Below, in pieces: positions 1 to 12,249 of a DNA stretch of 64,000 bases. The position numbers were made by a program, and so were the translations under genes. The stretch is from Sycobia sp. Sy_11 (lineage: Eukaryota; Arthropoda; Insecta; Hymenoptera; Epichrysomallidae). Within the stretch, counting starts at the first letter, position 1. Each line of letters opens with the position of its first letter. The stretch is from assembly GCA_018907035.1 (NCBI GenBank), contig JACCIC010000039.1, forward strand, positions 2,113,501-2,177,500, written 5' to 3'. The notes beneath the pieces were generated by a model, which had not been told where the DNA came from, made no database searches, and saw only the letters and a list, made by a program, of their open reading frames with translations.

Positions 1-338
1 TGATTCTTGTGGTCGTAGGCCTTGACCACTTGGCCGAAGCTGCCCTTGCCGATGACCTTGAGCACCTCGTACCGATAGGCCACGTGGTCGTGTATCACGT
101 GTATGTACGAGCCCTTGTCGTTGTCGTAGCTGCTGTTGTTGGGCATGTCGACGATGCCGGGCCTCTTCTGCGCCTTCGCCCCGATGAAGTAGATCTGGGG
201 ATAGGCGTAGATCTCGGTCTGCTCGAAGGGGGTCAGCTTGTCGCGGTAGAGCTTCAGCACGACCTCCGGCGTCACCATTATCGGCTTCGGCTTCAGGGCC
301 TTGCTGGCCGGCGACTGCAGCTGCTGCTGAAGTTGTTG

Positions 339-388
<50 letters not shown>

Positions 389-954
389 TATGATGATGCT
401 CGTCGCGATCCGTCGCTACCGCGGCGGCCGTCGTCACGGCGGCGACCGTCATCGTCGTCGTCGTCGACGACGGCACCGCGGACTTGGTCAGCGGCGGTTT
501 ACAGCCCTCGTAGTCGAAGAGGACGACGAAGGGCGAGCTCGTCTGGCTGTTGGAGCTGCTGTGCTGCTGCTGCTGCTGCTGCTTGCTGCTGGTGATGATG
601 GTGATGGTGGTGGTGATGGTGCTGATGGCCGAGCAGCCCGTGGCCCACGGCGACGACCCCGGTGGGCTGCTGCTGCTGCTGCTGCTGCGGCAGCGGCTCC
701 GAGGCGAGGCTCTGCAGGCTGCCGTTGGCGCTGGACGCGAGGCTGGGCAGCAGGCTCGGCAGGCCGCCGGACGACGAGGTGTCGTCGAGGCAGGCGAGGG
801 CTCGGGGCTCGCCCGTGGCCTTGAGGAGGATGCTGCCGGCGAGCAGGGGCGGCAGCTGGCCGCCGCCGCCGTTGCCGTCGCCGTAGGCGTTCGCCTGTAG
901 CTGCTCGAGGGAGATGCCACCGCCGGAGTGCGGGGCGGGCCGCGAGAGCGGCAT
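1..954 (-). CDS. DYRK2: DYRK2-type dual-specificity kinase, N-terminal exon (partial, frame break)
   Basis: Class II DYRK kinase, which autophosphorylates on tyrosine and then phosphorylates Ser/Thr substrates. The exon runs down to base 1 and is cut by the window edge just after the glycine loop. Seen near the edge: [18 protein letters not shown], the NAPA-type region before class II DYRK catalytic domains, then [20 protein letters not shown], the first strands with the G-loop. Upstream come a poly-Q tract (about 310-380), a His-rich tract and a second Q tract. The ATG at 954 has an in-frame TAG six codons before it. Bases 954 to about 584 and about 583 to 1 lie in different frames; removing the extra T at 583/584 in an otherwise pure CTG run joins them. 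Family identity is strong. The exact N-terminus, and whether the break is real, are less sure. Drosophila smi35A is the likely counterpart. Confidence 0.85.
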
Positions 955-2017
955 CGCGGCTGCTGGCGGCTACGCGCCCAAGGGGCGGCGACTGTCGTTT
1001 TCGTTTTTGTTGTTGTTGCTGTTGTTGTTGTTGTTCTTGTTGATGTTGTCGTTACTGGTGGTGGTGCTGCTGCTTCTCCTGCTGTCGCCGCTGTCGCCGC
1101 TGCCGGTGGCGACGGTGTTCGCTCGTCCGCTCCTGCTAGCGGGCCCGCGTCGACGGGGGGGCGCGAGCCCGAGCGGGCGCGCGCGCGACCGGGCGGCCCT
1201 CCATGGGCGCGGGCGACGACCGAGCCTCATCCAGCGCGCGCGGCCGGCCGGACGGCGGGGACGCCGACGAGGAGGACGGGCCGCCCGGCAACAGGGAACA
1301 CGGCCGGACCGTGGTGGCGGGGAATGCACATGCGCCCACGCTCTCGCTCTAACCCTCTGGTATATACACGCGCGCACACATATAAACACACACGCGCACA
1401 CACTCGAGGGCTCTCTTTCTCCTCTTCTCGCTCTTTCTCTCTCGGGATCTTAGCCTGCTCGTTTTTTTCCTCGTTGCGTTGCGTTGCGTTGTGTTGTGTT
1501 GTTTTTGTCGTACACACGCCGCGCACACTTTTACGCCAGTTTCATATTATGCCCTCGACGCACTGGCTTCCGCTCCTCGAGCCGACGTGTATAATGTACG
1601 TTCAGAGCGGGGCCAACGCTAGTGGTGGTAGTGCGCGGGCATATATATATATATATATACGTGTGTGCCGAGAGAGAGCGCGAAAGGGAGCGCGAGAAAT
1701 AATCTATCCTCTTCCTCCGGTGGTTGTTGGCCGATGTGTTTGCACGCTCGTCGCTGCGGCCGCGCGCGAGCGGAGCGTTATACTTGTATAAGAGAAAAAA
1801 AAAAAGAAGAAAAAAAAAACACGCTCGCAACAACGGTGACGGAGCTGCGATGGCTGCGAGCGGGTGCGTATTTTATATATATATGGACATATATATATAC
1901 GCCGCGCTTTGCTACTTGGCCCTACTCGGGCATCGGTGAAGGCCCCGCCGTGCGCCGAGCTCCGCTCTCACCGGCTCCCCCCGACGACTGAGCCCGATGC
2001 CGCCGACGTGCATCGCT

Positions 2018-2048
<31 letters not shown>

Positions 2049-2740
2049 TGTTGTAGTCGTCGTCGTCACCGTCGTCGCCGTCGTCGCTGTTACCCCGCGC
2101 CCCCGCGCGAGCGTCGTGGATCTCGCGGCAGTTTCCTCCGAAGGAGGCTCTCGTCTGCGCTTATTCGGTGCTCCTGCTGCTCCTCCTCCTCGTTCGCGAG
2201 TCTCCAACCCCCTCCGTGCATGTAGCGCTCGACCTTGACGACGAACCCGTATTTTATTTATTGTCGCAGGCTTCTAACCGCTGTTGTCCTGTACCGACGT
2301 TTCGAGCGGGGGTCGGGGTGATGGGAGGAGGAAACGATAGTCGGTACAGGAGCCCACGAGCCCCCTTTCAAGAGCCCTGGCAGGCGCCTCTTTACTTTTA
2401 TAATCTGTTCTCCCGCGCCTCCCTCACACCCCTAAATCGCTCGGGCCCTCTTCGAGGCATCGGCGCTATCACCGCACGCGCGCGCTCTCGGCGACGAGAC
2501 GTCGTCGTCGTCTCCTTTGCTGCGTGTGCTCTCTTCTCTTTGTTTCTCTCTTTCTCTTCGCGCGGAGACTTTTACAACGTTACATACGCGTATATAGATA
2601 TGTATATATATTGGCACACACCGCGCACGCAGGCGACTAACCGAGCCTCGGCGACGATGCTCCCACACAGCCAAAACAAGCGTTACGTTTGTATATGCAC
2701 TACACAGCCGAAAGGCCGGGGCGATCGATATTAGGGGGTG
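955..2740 (-). promoter_or_regulatory. GC-rich 5' UTR/promoter region of the DYRK2 gene
   Basis: CpG-rich DNA upstream of the DYRK2 start, broken by (GTT)n, (TA)n and (CCG)n runs. Long open frames on both strands here are low-complexity translations of these repeats (poly-V, poly-L, poly-N) without domain signal, so none is called a gene. A CpG-rich promoter is inferred from composition and position only; no transcription start can be fixed. Confidence 0.4.
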
Positions 2741-2753
2741 AGAGGGGGCGCAC

Positions 2754-2761
2754 TATATAAG
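2754..2761 (+). promoter_or_regulatory. TATA box candidate (TATATAAG)
   Basis: TATATAAG in a GC-rich setting, followed about 38 bp later by an initiator-like TCACT at 2790-2794. It lies about 190 bp upstream of the candidate signal-peptide start at 2945 and would drive plus-strand transcription away from DYRK2. The spacing is slightly longer than the usual 30 bp, so this is tentative. Confidence 0.35.
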
Positions 2762-2836
2762 CAACCGGGGGGAGAGGGTGCCGGACGTATCACTAGGAGT
2801 CGAAAACACCACAATCACCAAAAGATAATAATCATA

Positions 2837-2878
<42 letters not shown>

Positions 2879-2944
2879 TCACTTCACAAGAGAACAGGAG
2901 TCGTCGCCCGAGCGCGCGCGCACCATCAGGCCATCACCACGGCC

Positions 2945-3036
2945 ATGCATCCGTGCTCCGTTTTGATACAAACAACCTTCGTCTTCGCACTGATGCTTCT
3001 ATTTGACAATAATATAACGTGGATCCGCGAAGAGCA
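2945..3036 (+). CDS. Candidate first coding exon of a secreted peptide/protein (unrecognised)
   Basis: ATG at 2945 opens a 30-codon frame starting MHPCSVLIQTTFVFALMLLF. It has a short polar start, a hydrophobic core (FVFALMLLF) and then a polar DNNITW stretch, the layout of a signal peptide. The frame meets a strong donor at 3037 (CA|GTAAGTAT), leaving phase 2. If unspliced it stops one codon later. A TATA box lies 190 bp upstream. No second exon could be identified: acceptor-like sites at about 4150, 5850 and 8088 each give a stop soon after joining. It could be a neuropeptide-type or other secreted precursor, or a chance frame; I do not recognise the sequence. Confidence 0.35.
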
Positions 3037-3064
3037 GTAAGTATAGCAACTTCGCGATCTTCGT

Positions 3065-3103
<39 letters not shown>

Positions 3104-3601
3104 ACGGATGTGTATGTGAAACGCGAGCGGACACTGTGAAAAGTCGCGCGTATTAATCGTTTCTATGTACATGCATATTATGTGTATACAGTATAATATA
3201 CACTGAGCCGTATACACCGAGAGCTGTATACATATATTATATATCTACATCAAATAGAAAAGCACCGTATCGAGTGGGGTGGCCCGAGGAGCACTGATAT
3301 TATAGAGAACGCGAACGTAAACGCGCCGCGCTCTGCCCTCGCTGAGGGACTATATCTGCATTATATTACGTTGCGGGTGCGAGAGAGACAGGGGACGCGA
3401 CGACAAGATAGGCTCGCACGCGGGACGAAACCCGCAGTTGATAATTTTTGTAAAATCGCCGAAAATAATGGTTGGCTCGTTCTCTCTCTCTCTTTCTCTC
3501 TTTCTTTCTCAGTCGCTCTCACAGTACCAGTCAACAACAGTGCGCACGACGACGGCCGAGTACGACGACACGAGGACAACGCACTGCCCGATGCACTACT
3601 C

Positions 3602-3633
<32 letters not shown>

Positions 3634-4282
3634 CGTGTGTGTGTGTGTGTATGTGTGTGTGTATGTATATAATGCGATGGTATAATGCGTAAATGCGACG
3701 AGAGAGCAGACTTGAGCCAGAAGAGGAGAGCAAACGCCGAGAACGCGACTCCACCGCGCACGGGGAACTGCCGAGAACGCGCGTACTTCGACCGCCGTCA
3801 GAGGGCAGCACGACCCGGACTAGGATAGGATTCTGATGCACGAGCATATATATCTGATCTAAAGTTTTTATCGCGTTTTTATGCGCATGGATTTTTCGCG
3901 TTTTTTTTCGAACGACGACGACGACGACGACTCGACTATTGCATTAATGCACACGATGCAGTCGTGTACTCGCATACGCCGAATAGAATCGCACGTGCGC
4001 CAAGCGATTAACGCGCGTTTCGAGTGCGTATTTCAAATAATAATAAACGGCGCGCAATAATACGCTCTGATCATTTGCATATACATCAGCGAGGACTTTC
4101 TGTGCGGCTAGAAGATCAATCGATATATTTTGTCTCTCTTCTACCTACAGATGATGAGTGTCGCGCGTCCCTTTTTCTAGGTCTTCGCCGGATTAGTTTT
4201 CCTCATCGGACAATGCACTCACGGCCCTTCGGATAATTACATCTTCGCAGCTTGCGTATGCTTTTGTCGCGGCTATTAAAAT

Positions 4283-4288
<6 letters not shown>

Positions 4289-4347
<59 letters not shown>
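4289..4347. repeat. (TA)n microsatellite
   Basis: Uninterrupted TA dinucleotide run of roughly 59 bp. Confidence 0.95.
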
Positions 4348-4350
<3 letters not shown>

Positions 4351-4942
4351 TTCACTTATAGAATTTGTTTGAGTTTGTAGGAGCAATCAGATTCATTAGT
4401 ATATAAAGCATTTAAAATATACCTTTGCCTGCTTGTCATATCGCATGCAACAGTGAGATATTAAAACGAGGTAAATACGAATAATGACATCATTCGCATT
4501 CAATAATAGACATATATATTAAAGCTAAAATAACGTATATATATAAAGAGTCAATTACTTTATGAACAATAGATTACCAATTCCTTGAATTTAAAGTCAT
4601 TAGTATACATTAATCTAATACCCAATAATTTTTCAAAATTTTATAATTTAAACTATATTGGGTATTTTATTTTTTTTTCATCGTAAATAGATATTTGAGG
4701 TATATTCTTCGCGTTCTTTATAATAAATTTTTAAATAATCTACATGATTAATTGTGAACCGCAATGAGTTATACAAAAAATAAATAACACCCTTAATAAT
4801 TTATTATCATTATTTTTTTCCTATTTTTCCATATATATAATTCTATATATAATTATTCTTTGGAAATTTTTTTGATTGAAAAAAATCTACAAAGCCAATG
4901 ACCTCTTATTTTGTCAAAAAAATGTTTTTAAAAATTATTTTA

Positions 4943-4948
<6 letters not shown>

Positions 4949-4994
<46 letters not shown>
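4949..4994. repeat. (TA)n microsatellite
   Basis: Uninterrupted TA run of about 46 bp. Confidence 0.95.
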
Positions 4995-4998
<4 letters not shown>

Positions 4999-6302
4999 TT
5001 TTATACCAGCATGCAAAAAAAAATTAGCGCTCGGAAAAGACTCGATAAATATATTATATAGACCATCATATTTATCAGATATCTTCGGTCTTATATATAC
5101 TAACCAGCCTACATCCATCTAATTGTAGAATTGCACAACGAGATTTAATGTCATTAAAGATAGAGAGCGCGGTTTATTTTTGGCACGCATTATTCAGACT
5201 CGTTTCAATTCGACTTTTATATCGGCAAAATTATTAGAAGATCAAATACCGGTAAATTTTATGCGTTTGTGGAAAATTCATTTTTTTCTTTTTTTCTTAC
5301 CGAAACCACATTATTAGACGTATAAATAGCGAGATAATGCTATAACCGAATATGATATTATAAGATTCAATAGAATCATAATACTTTTTTTTTCGCTTAA
5401 AGTTTTCGCAAAAGTATATAGAATTTAAATAGAATAAGGAATCAATAATTATATAATATATACTTTTTGTTTTCTTTTTGTGTTGTCACAATTTACTGGA
5501 ATACAATAACGAACATAACGCTGAATTCGTCGTTTACATCAAATTATCATCGCAAAAATATATTTTTAATATTCCTGAGTACTGGCTTGTAAGCATAGTT
5601 TCTTTTTGGTGGATATTAATCGTGGTCAACATTTTTATGCGAATCATACGACAAATAATCATTCAATAACTTCTTTGTAAATGCCGGCGCGTATTGAACA
5701 CAAAACAAATTTTTTTCGATTCGCAAACAATAATAAGTCTGAAAAAACATACAAATTTCAACATTGTTCAAAATCCTTTAATGCCTAGAATAGAATTTTT
5801 ACATTTAGTTTTGAAATTTTATTTCACCCCCCTCTCTCTTTTTTCTGTAGATTGTACTTATATATCAGCTTCTATGGCAATAAAAATTATACTTTATTAT
5901 TATAATAATAGGGTTATTTTTTTTTCTACAAATGATTCAGACTGGTTGTTGTTTACTGCAATAAAACGAGCTTATCATCAGGCGTACCTTTACGTATAAG
6001 TAAATAATAAAAACTTGAAAAGTTAGATATTACAAAGTTTAGTGGTGTTTTGACTTTTATATCAATGTGAAGCAAAAATAACTTATTATTATTTCGGCTG
6101 CAAATTTTATACGACATGCTCCTCGAATATATTATACTATTATAATTTTTTCTATGACATCCGTTATCCATGAAATTGTTTTTTTCTTTTTTTGTAACAA
6201 AATAATCAATTTCATATTCTATTAATTATTAATTTGATTCCTATAAAATTTTTCAGCACTCTCTGTTAAAATTCGGTAAATGAGAAAAAATTTGTACGTC
6301 TC

Positions 6303-6690
6303 AGATAGATTTGAATGTTGAAAAAAATCTCTAGGCTCAAGTATATACTGTATACATAATTGTAATATTGTTTTATATTTAACTTACCTGCATTTTAGCA
6401 TTAATAATATGCTTTCTGTTGATATTAGTAAAGAGTCGTATATTAGACATATGTTAAAATTTTCAATTCTAGTATTATTTGTTCATGGACTTTTTTGATG
6501 TAAGCTTTATATATACATATAAAAAATTTAAAACACAGATTTGTATGTTTAAAAAATCTCTATAGGCTCGATTATATAATATATAATTTATATTTAACTT
6601 ACCTGCCAAGTTTTCGCGATATGCCTTTGTATTCATTAAATATTTGTAAATGTTTTTTTATTGACATATGTTAAAATTTGAAAAATCATA
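6303..6690 (-). repeat. Diverged tandem duplication, two copies about 230 bp apart
   Basis: Copy A (about 6303-6464) and copy B (about 6534-6690) share, in the same order, CAAATCT, an AAAAAATCTCT(A)TAGGCTCGA-like block, TATTTAACTTACCTGC and ACATATGTTAAAATTT, with AT-rich filler between. On the minus strand both read ATGTC, then a short open frame (6450-6388 in A, 6667-6603 in B), then the donor CAG|GTAAGTTAAATA. The copies have diverged strongly outside these blocks. They may be duplicated small exons or part of an old repeat. No protein family is recognisable in either 21-codon frame. Confidence 0.6.
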
Positions 6691-7489
6691 TAGCCTATTT
6701 TGCTGTATATATATATATAATCTTTGATTTTTTTTCTTCATTTGCACAGATGTTACGCAAAATCTTTTTCGATACAGTTTGTACTATATACATATATGTG
6801 ACATAAGAATATATATTCAATGGAATTCACTATACTTGTTAATTACCCGATAAAATTCGAAATTCAACGAACAAAAAATAATTGTGTACTTGTTATCCAT
6901 ATTTTAGTGTCAAAAAATTGAAAACTGACGTTTTTCGGAAGCTTCTTTAAAAATAATCACGAGTCCACTTGGTACGATCGACATTGAATTGAAAATTTAT
7001 TAGGACAAAAAATTGTTACGTTATACTCCTTTTATTACGTTATACTACTTTTTAAAATAGTCGAAAACAGATATATCTTTATATTCTGTATTACAAATAA
7101 ACGATAATCTTTAAAGAGCATGAAAATAATTTTGAAAAATCAAAATATATTTATGACATATATTCTTCCTGCATAATTGTAAACAGAAATTCATCTAAAA
7201 TTCATCCTTCACTCTCTGCCTTACTTTTATATATTTTTCATTTTATTTCGCTCATACAACAACTTTCCGTATGTCTAGAGTGTCACCGTCGCCCGCTTCT
7301 TATTTATCTTCGATTTTTAGCATTTCGTATATAAAAATAAAAATCTATTTTTAAGATATAAGATATAATAATCGAACGATCGCTGAAGGCAGATAAGGAT
7401 CTAAGCTCCGCTTTGTACACAAACGCGTATCGTATAATCGCGAACATTTGAAACCTGCGCACTGCCAAACACTTACGGATGCTCGCGTC

Positions 7490-7493
<4 letters not shown>

Positions 7494-7563
<70 letters not shown>
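7494..7563. repeat. (TA)n microsatellite
   Basis: TA run of about 69 bp, the longest in the window. Confidence 0.95.
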
Positions 7564-7566
<3 letters not shown>

Positions 7567-8820
7567 GTAAAATCTTCCTTTCTCGGATTATTCGCATTCC
7601 GAAGGAACGGCGTATCGCGCGCTTTTGGACGGTGTACAATTGTAGCGCGCTTAAACAAAGCCCCGCGATTAGGAAATAACGCTCTGGTTCGCGGCATCTA
7701 TGCGAAACAGATCGGCCAGGACGGGGCGTCGATCGTCTTCGCCGCCTCCCCGCATAGGCGGCCTCGCCCCAAATGACCGCGATATATAGAGAATTCGCGT
7801 CATCGTGTCGGGCCGGTTTCAACGAGACTCCTCCGACGAGAAATTTATTCGTCGCGCGTCTTGGTTTTTTTTTTTTTTTTTTGTTTTTTTTTCTTTTTTT
7901 ACCGCCATTTCGGCACTTGCTATCACCTGTGTACAACCTACGCACAATCTATGTACAACCTGCAGCCTGTAGACTTGGCTTTACACCCGCGACTCCGCTA
8001 CATAGGACTCTGTTTGGCTTACTAGATCTACATCGTCTGGCATATCTACTCGGATTTACCTTAATGGAGTGTTTTGTTTTGTTTTTCAGTTTTTTGCATA
8101 ACATCATATAACGAGGCTTTTGATTCTGCTTCACATTTCAAAGGAGACTGCATCTATAAAAAAAAAAAAAATAATGGCAAAGAACTACAATTGCAGCTTC
8201 AATATTTGATCAAAATCCATGTTCTCCTCGTCGTTCATGATACACAAGATCGACTTCACGTATATATGCATTATATATAGGCTCGCATAGATATATACAT
8301 ATAAAACGTATTGTACGTATAAAATTTTTAAAAGCGTACAGAAAAATACTCATTCTTAATTCTATCATTATTTAAGTAAAAATAACTTACAGTAAAATTT
8401 ATTATGTATTTTATTACAATTTAACGAATGTGTATTATAGCTATAGAAAAAAATTCCAATCGTGTTAAACTCAACAAGAATGGAAACCTCAATATTTTAC
8501 CCACGGCAAGCATTAAAAACACCATTTTACAATTTTAATATAGCCGGTATTTCTCTAAACTTGAATCCTTCTTATCATGTCATTGCGTTGTACTAATTTC
8601 TTTATATATATTGTTATTTTTAGTTAAAGATTAAGTTAAAAGATTTAATTGGATTGATTCTAATAATGTTTCGAAGCATAAAATATTAAGTTTACTGATA
8701 ATCTTGTTGATAAAATGGTCAGAAATTTGGTCTAATGCTGTTCAATTTCTATGCATTATCTTTCTAAAAGTTTTTTCTATGAACCAAATTTATTCTATAC
8801 CAGATCAGATACATAGATTG

Positions 8821-8824
<4 letters not shown>

Positions 8825-8873
<49 letters not shown>
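8825..8873. repeat. (TA)n microsatellite
   Basis: TA run of about 49 bp. Confidence 0.95.
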
Positions 8874-8877
<4 letters not shown>

Positions 8878-9005
8878 TATTACAGATAGGATAATAGTTT
8901 AATTGGGCATATGGGAAACTTTAATATTTTTTTTTGAAAGATTGATAATGAAAAAAATTTTTTAGAATATATAAGGTTCTGTTCGATCTTAAAAGATGCC
9001 TCTGA

Positions 9006-9008
<3 letters not shown>

Positions 9009-9063
<55 letters not shown>
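9009..9063. repeat. (TA)n microsatellite
   Basis: TA run of about 55 bp, 70 bp upstream of a mariner relic. Confidence 0.95.
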
Positions 9064-9068
<5 letters not shown>

Positions 9069-9134
9069 CATTTGGTACATTATATAATAATATTTACTAT
9101 ATATGCATGAAAAATTCTAATTCTATATAATGTA

Positions 9135-9830
9135 GGATGTGGCGAAAAGTTTCCGGCCTGACTTAAAGATGGTGCTGGCAGGACTACTTACTAGATTGTA
9201 TTCTATAGTAGTACATCTCACTAGCTTGTGTATAATATATTTCAGCACTGATTGCTTGGCTATATAGTAAACATCTTAGACCTTTATTGAATACGACGCC
9301 TCTATATTGCTTACGCGAAAATGGAAAAAGCAGAAAAGCGCTCGGTCGTTAAATACTTCTTTTTAAAAGGTCAAACGCCAGTTTAAATTAAAGAGGAATT
9401 CCGAATTTACGCAATGTCGCGAGGGCCCTGACGAGGAATTTCGTTCAATGCGTCCCGTTGAGGTTACAACGTCCGAAATGATTGAAAAAAAAATTCACCG
9501 AACGATGGTAGAGGGACCGAAGATTAAAGATGAGCGCGACAGCTGAGATTGTCAAGACGTCAAGGAAACGCTTACGCAATATTTTACGCGGGAACAATTC
9601 AGAATGTAAAAAAAAAGTTTTGTTTCACCACGATAACCCACCTGCCCATATGTCGGATTGTTGCTACAGGCTAAAATATCAATGAATTACGATTAAAATT
9701 ACTTGTCCTGTCCACTGTATACGCCAGATTTAGCCCACCCGGTGACTATCATTCGTTTCCTAATCCAAAAAATTGACGGGGGGGGGGGGGTTCAGAGCAA
9801 CAAGGAAGTCTTTAGAAAGTTTTTAAGTTA
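9135..9830 (+). mobile_element. Decayed, internally deleted mariner element
   Basis: A mariner-type (DD34D) transposase relic. The 5' end follows TA at 9133-9134. The frame opens at 9321 with MEKAEKRSVVKYFFLKGQTP, typical of mariner N-termini, and is broken by a stop at the next codon pair. Most of the middle is missing. At about 9619 the second catalytic block reappears as LFHHDNPPAH, with a relic of the 'CPVHC..PDLAP'-type segment at about 9705. A poly-G run interrupts the 3' part. No inverted repeat matching the left end was found on the right, so the 3' end is truncated or unrecognisable. No intact product is possible. Confidence 0.75.
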
Positions 9831-10782
9831 CAAATCGTAACTTAAAAAAATCTATAATATAAATTATAAATAAAATATTTTTTTTTGTTGAAAAAATAAA
9901 TAATATTTTATCGATATATTGCCAGAATCAGCAATCACAAATCAATTATATTATCAATTACATTATTATTCTATGAATAATAATGCCTTCACATGAAGCA
10001 TAATATATAGTATATCCAATACATATATATAGATATACGTTCAATTGTAATTTGTTCAAATATATCAATTTCATAGTATTGAACGTCACAAATGTACACG
10101 TAATAAAGTTAATAAAAATTAACGTTGTATGAAAGAAAAATAATTAAAGTATATTCCACTGGTGCATGCACGATTTCCGTATGCAATAAAGTGCACACAC
10201 GTTTGTCGTTGCACATACACGCTCTCGAATTAAATGCCTTTACACTGTATATGCATGCACCCGTGATCCCCGATTGCGTGCAAAACGCAGCATTTTGCAT
10301 ATGCGCGCTTTCTCTTCCCGCAAGAGTTTCGAATTCGAACTCGTGCATATCTGATATATTATGTGTATATATATATATAGTGCTGTACTCGCGCTAGTAG
10401 TTGCGCACACCTATGTGAACGCAAACGAGGACTGTATATCAGTGTGGCATCTTTTCGCCAGCCAAATAGGTATAGTATATCGCGCGCACACTGTACACTG
10501 TTGTAGGCCAAGCGCCCAAGCCGAGCGAGAGAGAAAGAGACAGAGAGCGAGAGCGAGAGAGAGAAGACGGCGATATTTATGTTTTGCTCGCGTTTATTTT
10601 GTGTGTGCGCGCATCGTGCTACGGAGATCAGTACGTAATAAGTTTTATAGCAGACAAAGTGCGGAACAATAAAGAGACACAGTAGCACACGTCGAGCTGC
10701 AGTTATTAATTCTGAATCACATATGAGAACACAAAGTGTAATGTGACGGGGGTAGAATATCGCGCGGTGTTAATATACACAG

Positions 10783-10837
<55 letters not shown>

Positions 10838-10986
10838 TATAGATATAGATATACACGTTATACGAAAAGTAAAGGAGACCATCGGGGAACTGAAAAGCAC
10901 GGAAGAGACAAGGGGGCTCTCTCTCCATTGGCGGAGGTCAGCTGGCTGATATAGCGTTGTGGCCCACAACAGCGCACTATACAAAC
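9831..10986 (+). promoter_or_regulatory. 5' flank and presumed promoter/5' UTR of the LC3 gene
   Basis: AT-rich to about 10130, then a CpG-richer patch (10150-10350) with repeated TGCATGCA/TGCACA-type words. This is followed by GC- and GA-rich DNA at 10380-10740, a (TA)n block at 10792-10822 and an inverted CCAAT motif (CCATTGG) near 10924. No coding frame with domain content. The transcription start is not determinable. Confidence 0.4.
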
Positions 10987-11682
<696 letters not shown>

Positions 11683-11743
11683 TGATTAAGATTTTGATGG
11701 AATGTGAGAGAATCACCGTGAAACTTTGTATCATTTTAATTAG

Positions 11744-12051
11744 ATAAGGAATGGGGTATCGTTTTTACCCCCACCGATGATTATCAGAATATGGAAAAGA
11801 TATATTGCAAATTGATTGGATATTTTTATTATCCACGGGTGAGGCAATGTACCTATATATCAAAATGTAATGTATTTCTTTTACATTAAGTGGAGCGTTC
11901 CATGAATAATTCTATCTCGAAAGACACACATTTATTTATGAGTCCAACGTTTCATGTGTCCTTTAATTTTTTTTTTGTCTGCTTTACTACTTTTATTTTT
12001 TATGTGACGTTTATTCCACAGCAAGAGACACATGTAATGCTGCGCTTATAA
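11744..12051 (+). CDS. Predicted alternative 3' exons of LC3 giving a glycine-less tail
   Basis: Donor G|GTTAGT at 11677/11678 and acceptor TTTAATTAG ending at 11743 define a 66-bp intron. Exon 11744-11838 stays open for about 31 codons, begins DKEWGIVFTPTDDYQ and ends at a strong donor (CGG|GTGAGG). A textbook polypyrimidine acceptor (TTATTCCACAG) at 12021 opens exon 12022-12051, which continues in phase (QETHVMLRL) to TAA. Phases agree at both junctions, giving a 161-aa isoform in which the conjugatable glycine becomes Asp. The splice signals are seen; use of the exons, and their being coding rather than 3' UTR, is inferred. The tail matches no domain I know. Confidence 0.45.
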
Positions 12052-12243
12052 TAGACTTATCCCTATTTAAAACAAAATACCCCCGTGCCTTTATTTGGTC
12101 TTGCTCTCTTCTTTGCAACACCCTGTATATCTGTATTATTCTATATGAAGTAGTAGTAGACTTGATACTATGAATGACAGATAGAAGATTGGCTGTGCTC
12201 GTTGTTCTAAATAACATGAATGTAATAGTGACATTATTTACAA

Positions 12244-12249
12244 AATAAA
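12244..12249 (+). terminator. Polyadenylation signal candidate for LC3
   Basis: AATAAA (within AAATAAATAAA) about 560 bp after the LC3 stop and about 190 bp after the alternative stop at 12051. Confidence 0.45.

Larger units (their letters stand above)
3037..9134. other. AT-rich intergenic DNA, no supported gene
   Basis: Mostly AT-rich sequence with (TA)n blocks near 3069, 3606, 4289, 4949, 7494, 8825 and 9009 and a (GT)n run after 3635. Open frames are short and dominated by Ile-Tyr repeats from (TA)n. The only structure I can support is the tandem duplication at 6303-6690. Confidence 0.6.

Noticed and set aside
9..824. Plus-strand frame of 271 codons over the DYRK2 exon
   Set aside because: Antisense shadow of the kinase exon. 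Its content is poly-Leu/Val/Arg from the CAG and CGG repeats, with no domain.
914..1791. Several plus- and minus-strand frames of 100-290 codons upstream of DYRK2
   Set aside because: Low-complexity translations of (GTT)n, (TA)n and CpG-rich sequence; no splice context, no family similarity.
4906..5118. Ile-Tyr repeat frames on both strands (and similar ones at 7479, 8704, 8880, 42896, 44815, 53338, 58532 and elsewhere)
   Set aside because: Translations of (TA)n runs; both strands are open simply because the repeat lacks stops in some frames.
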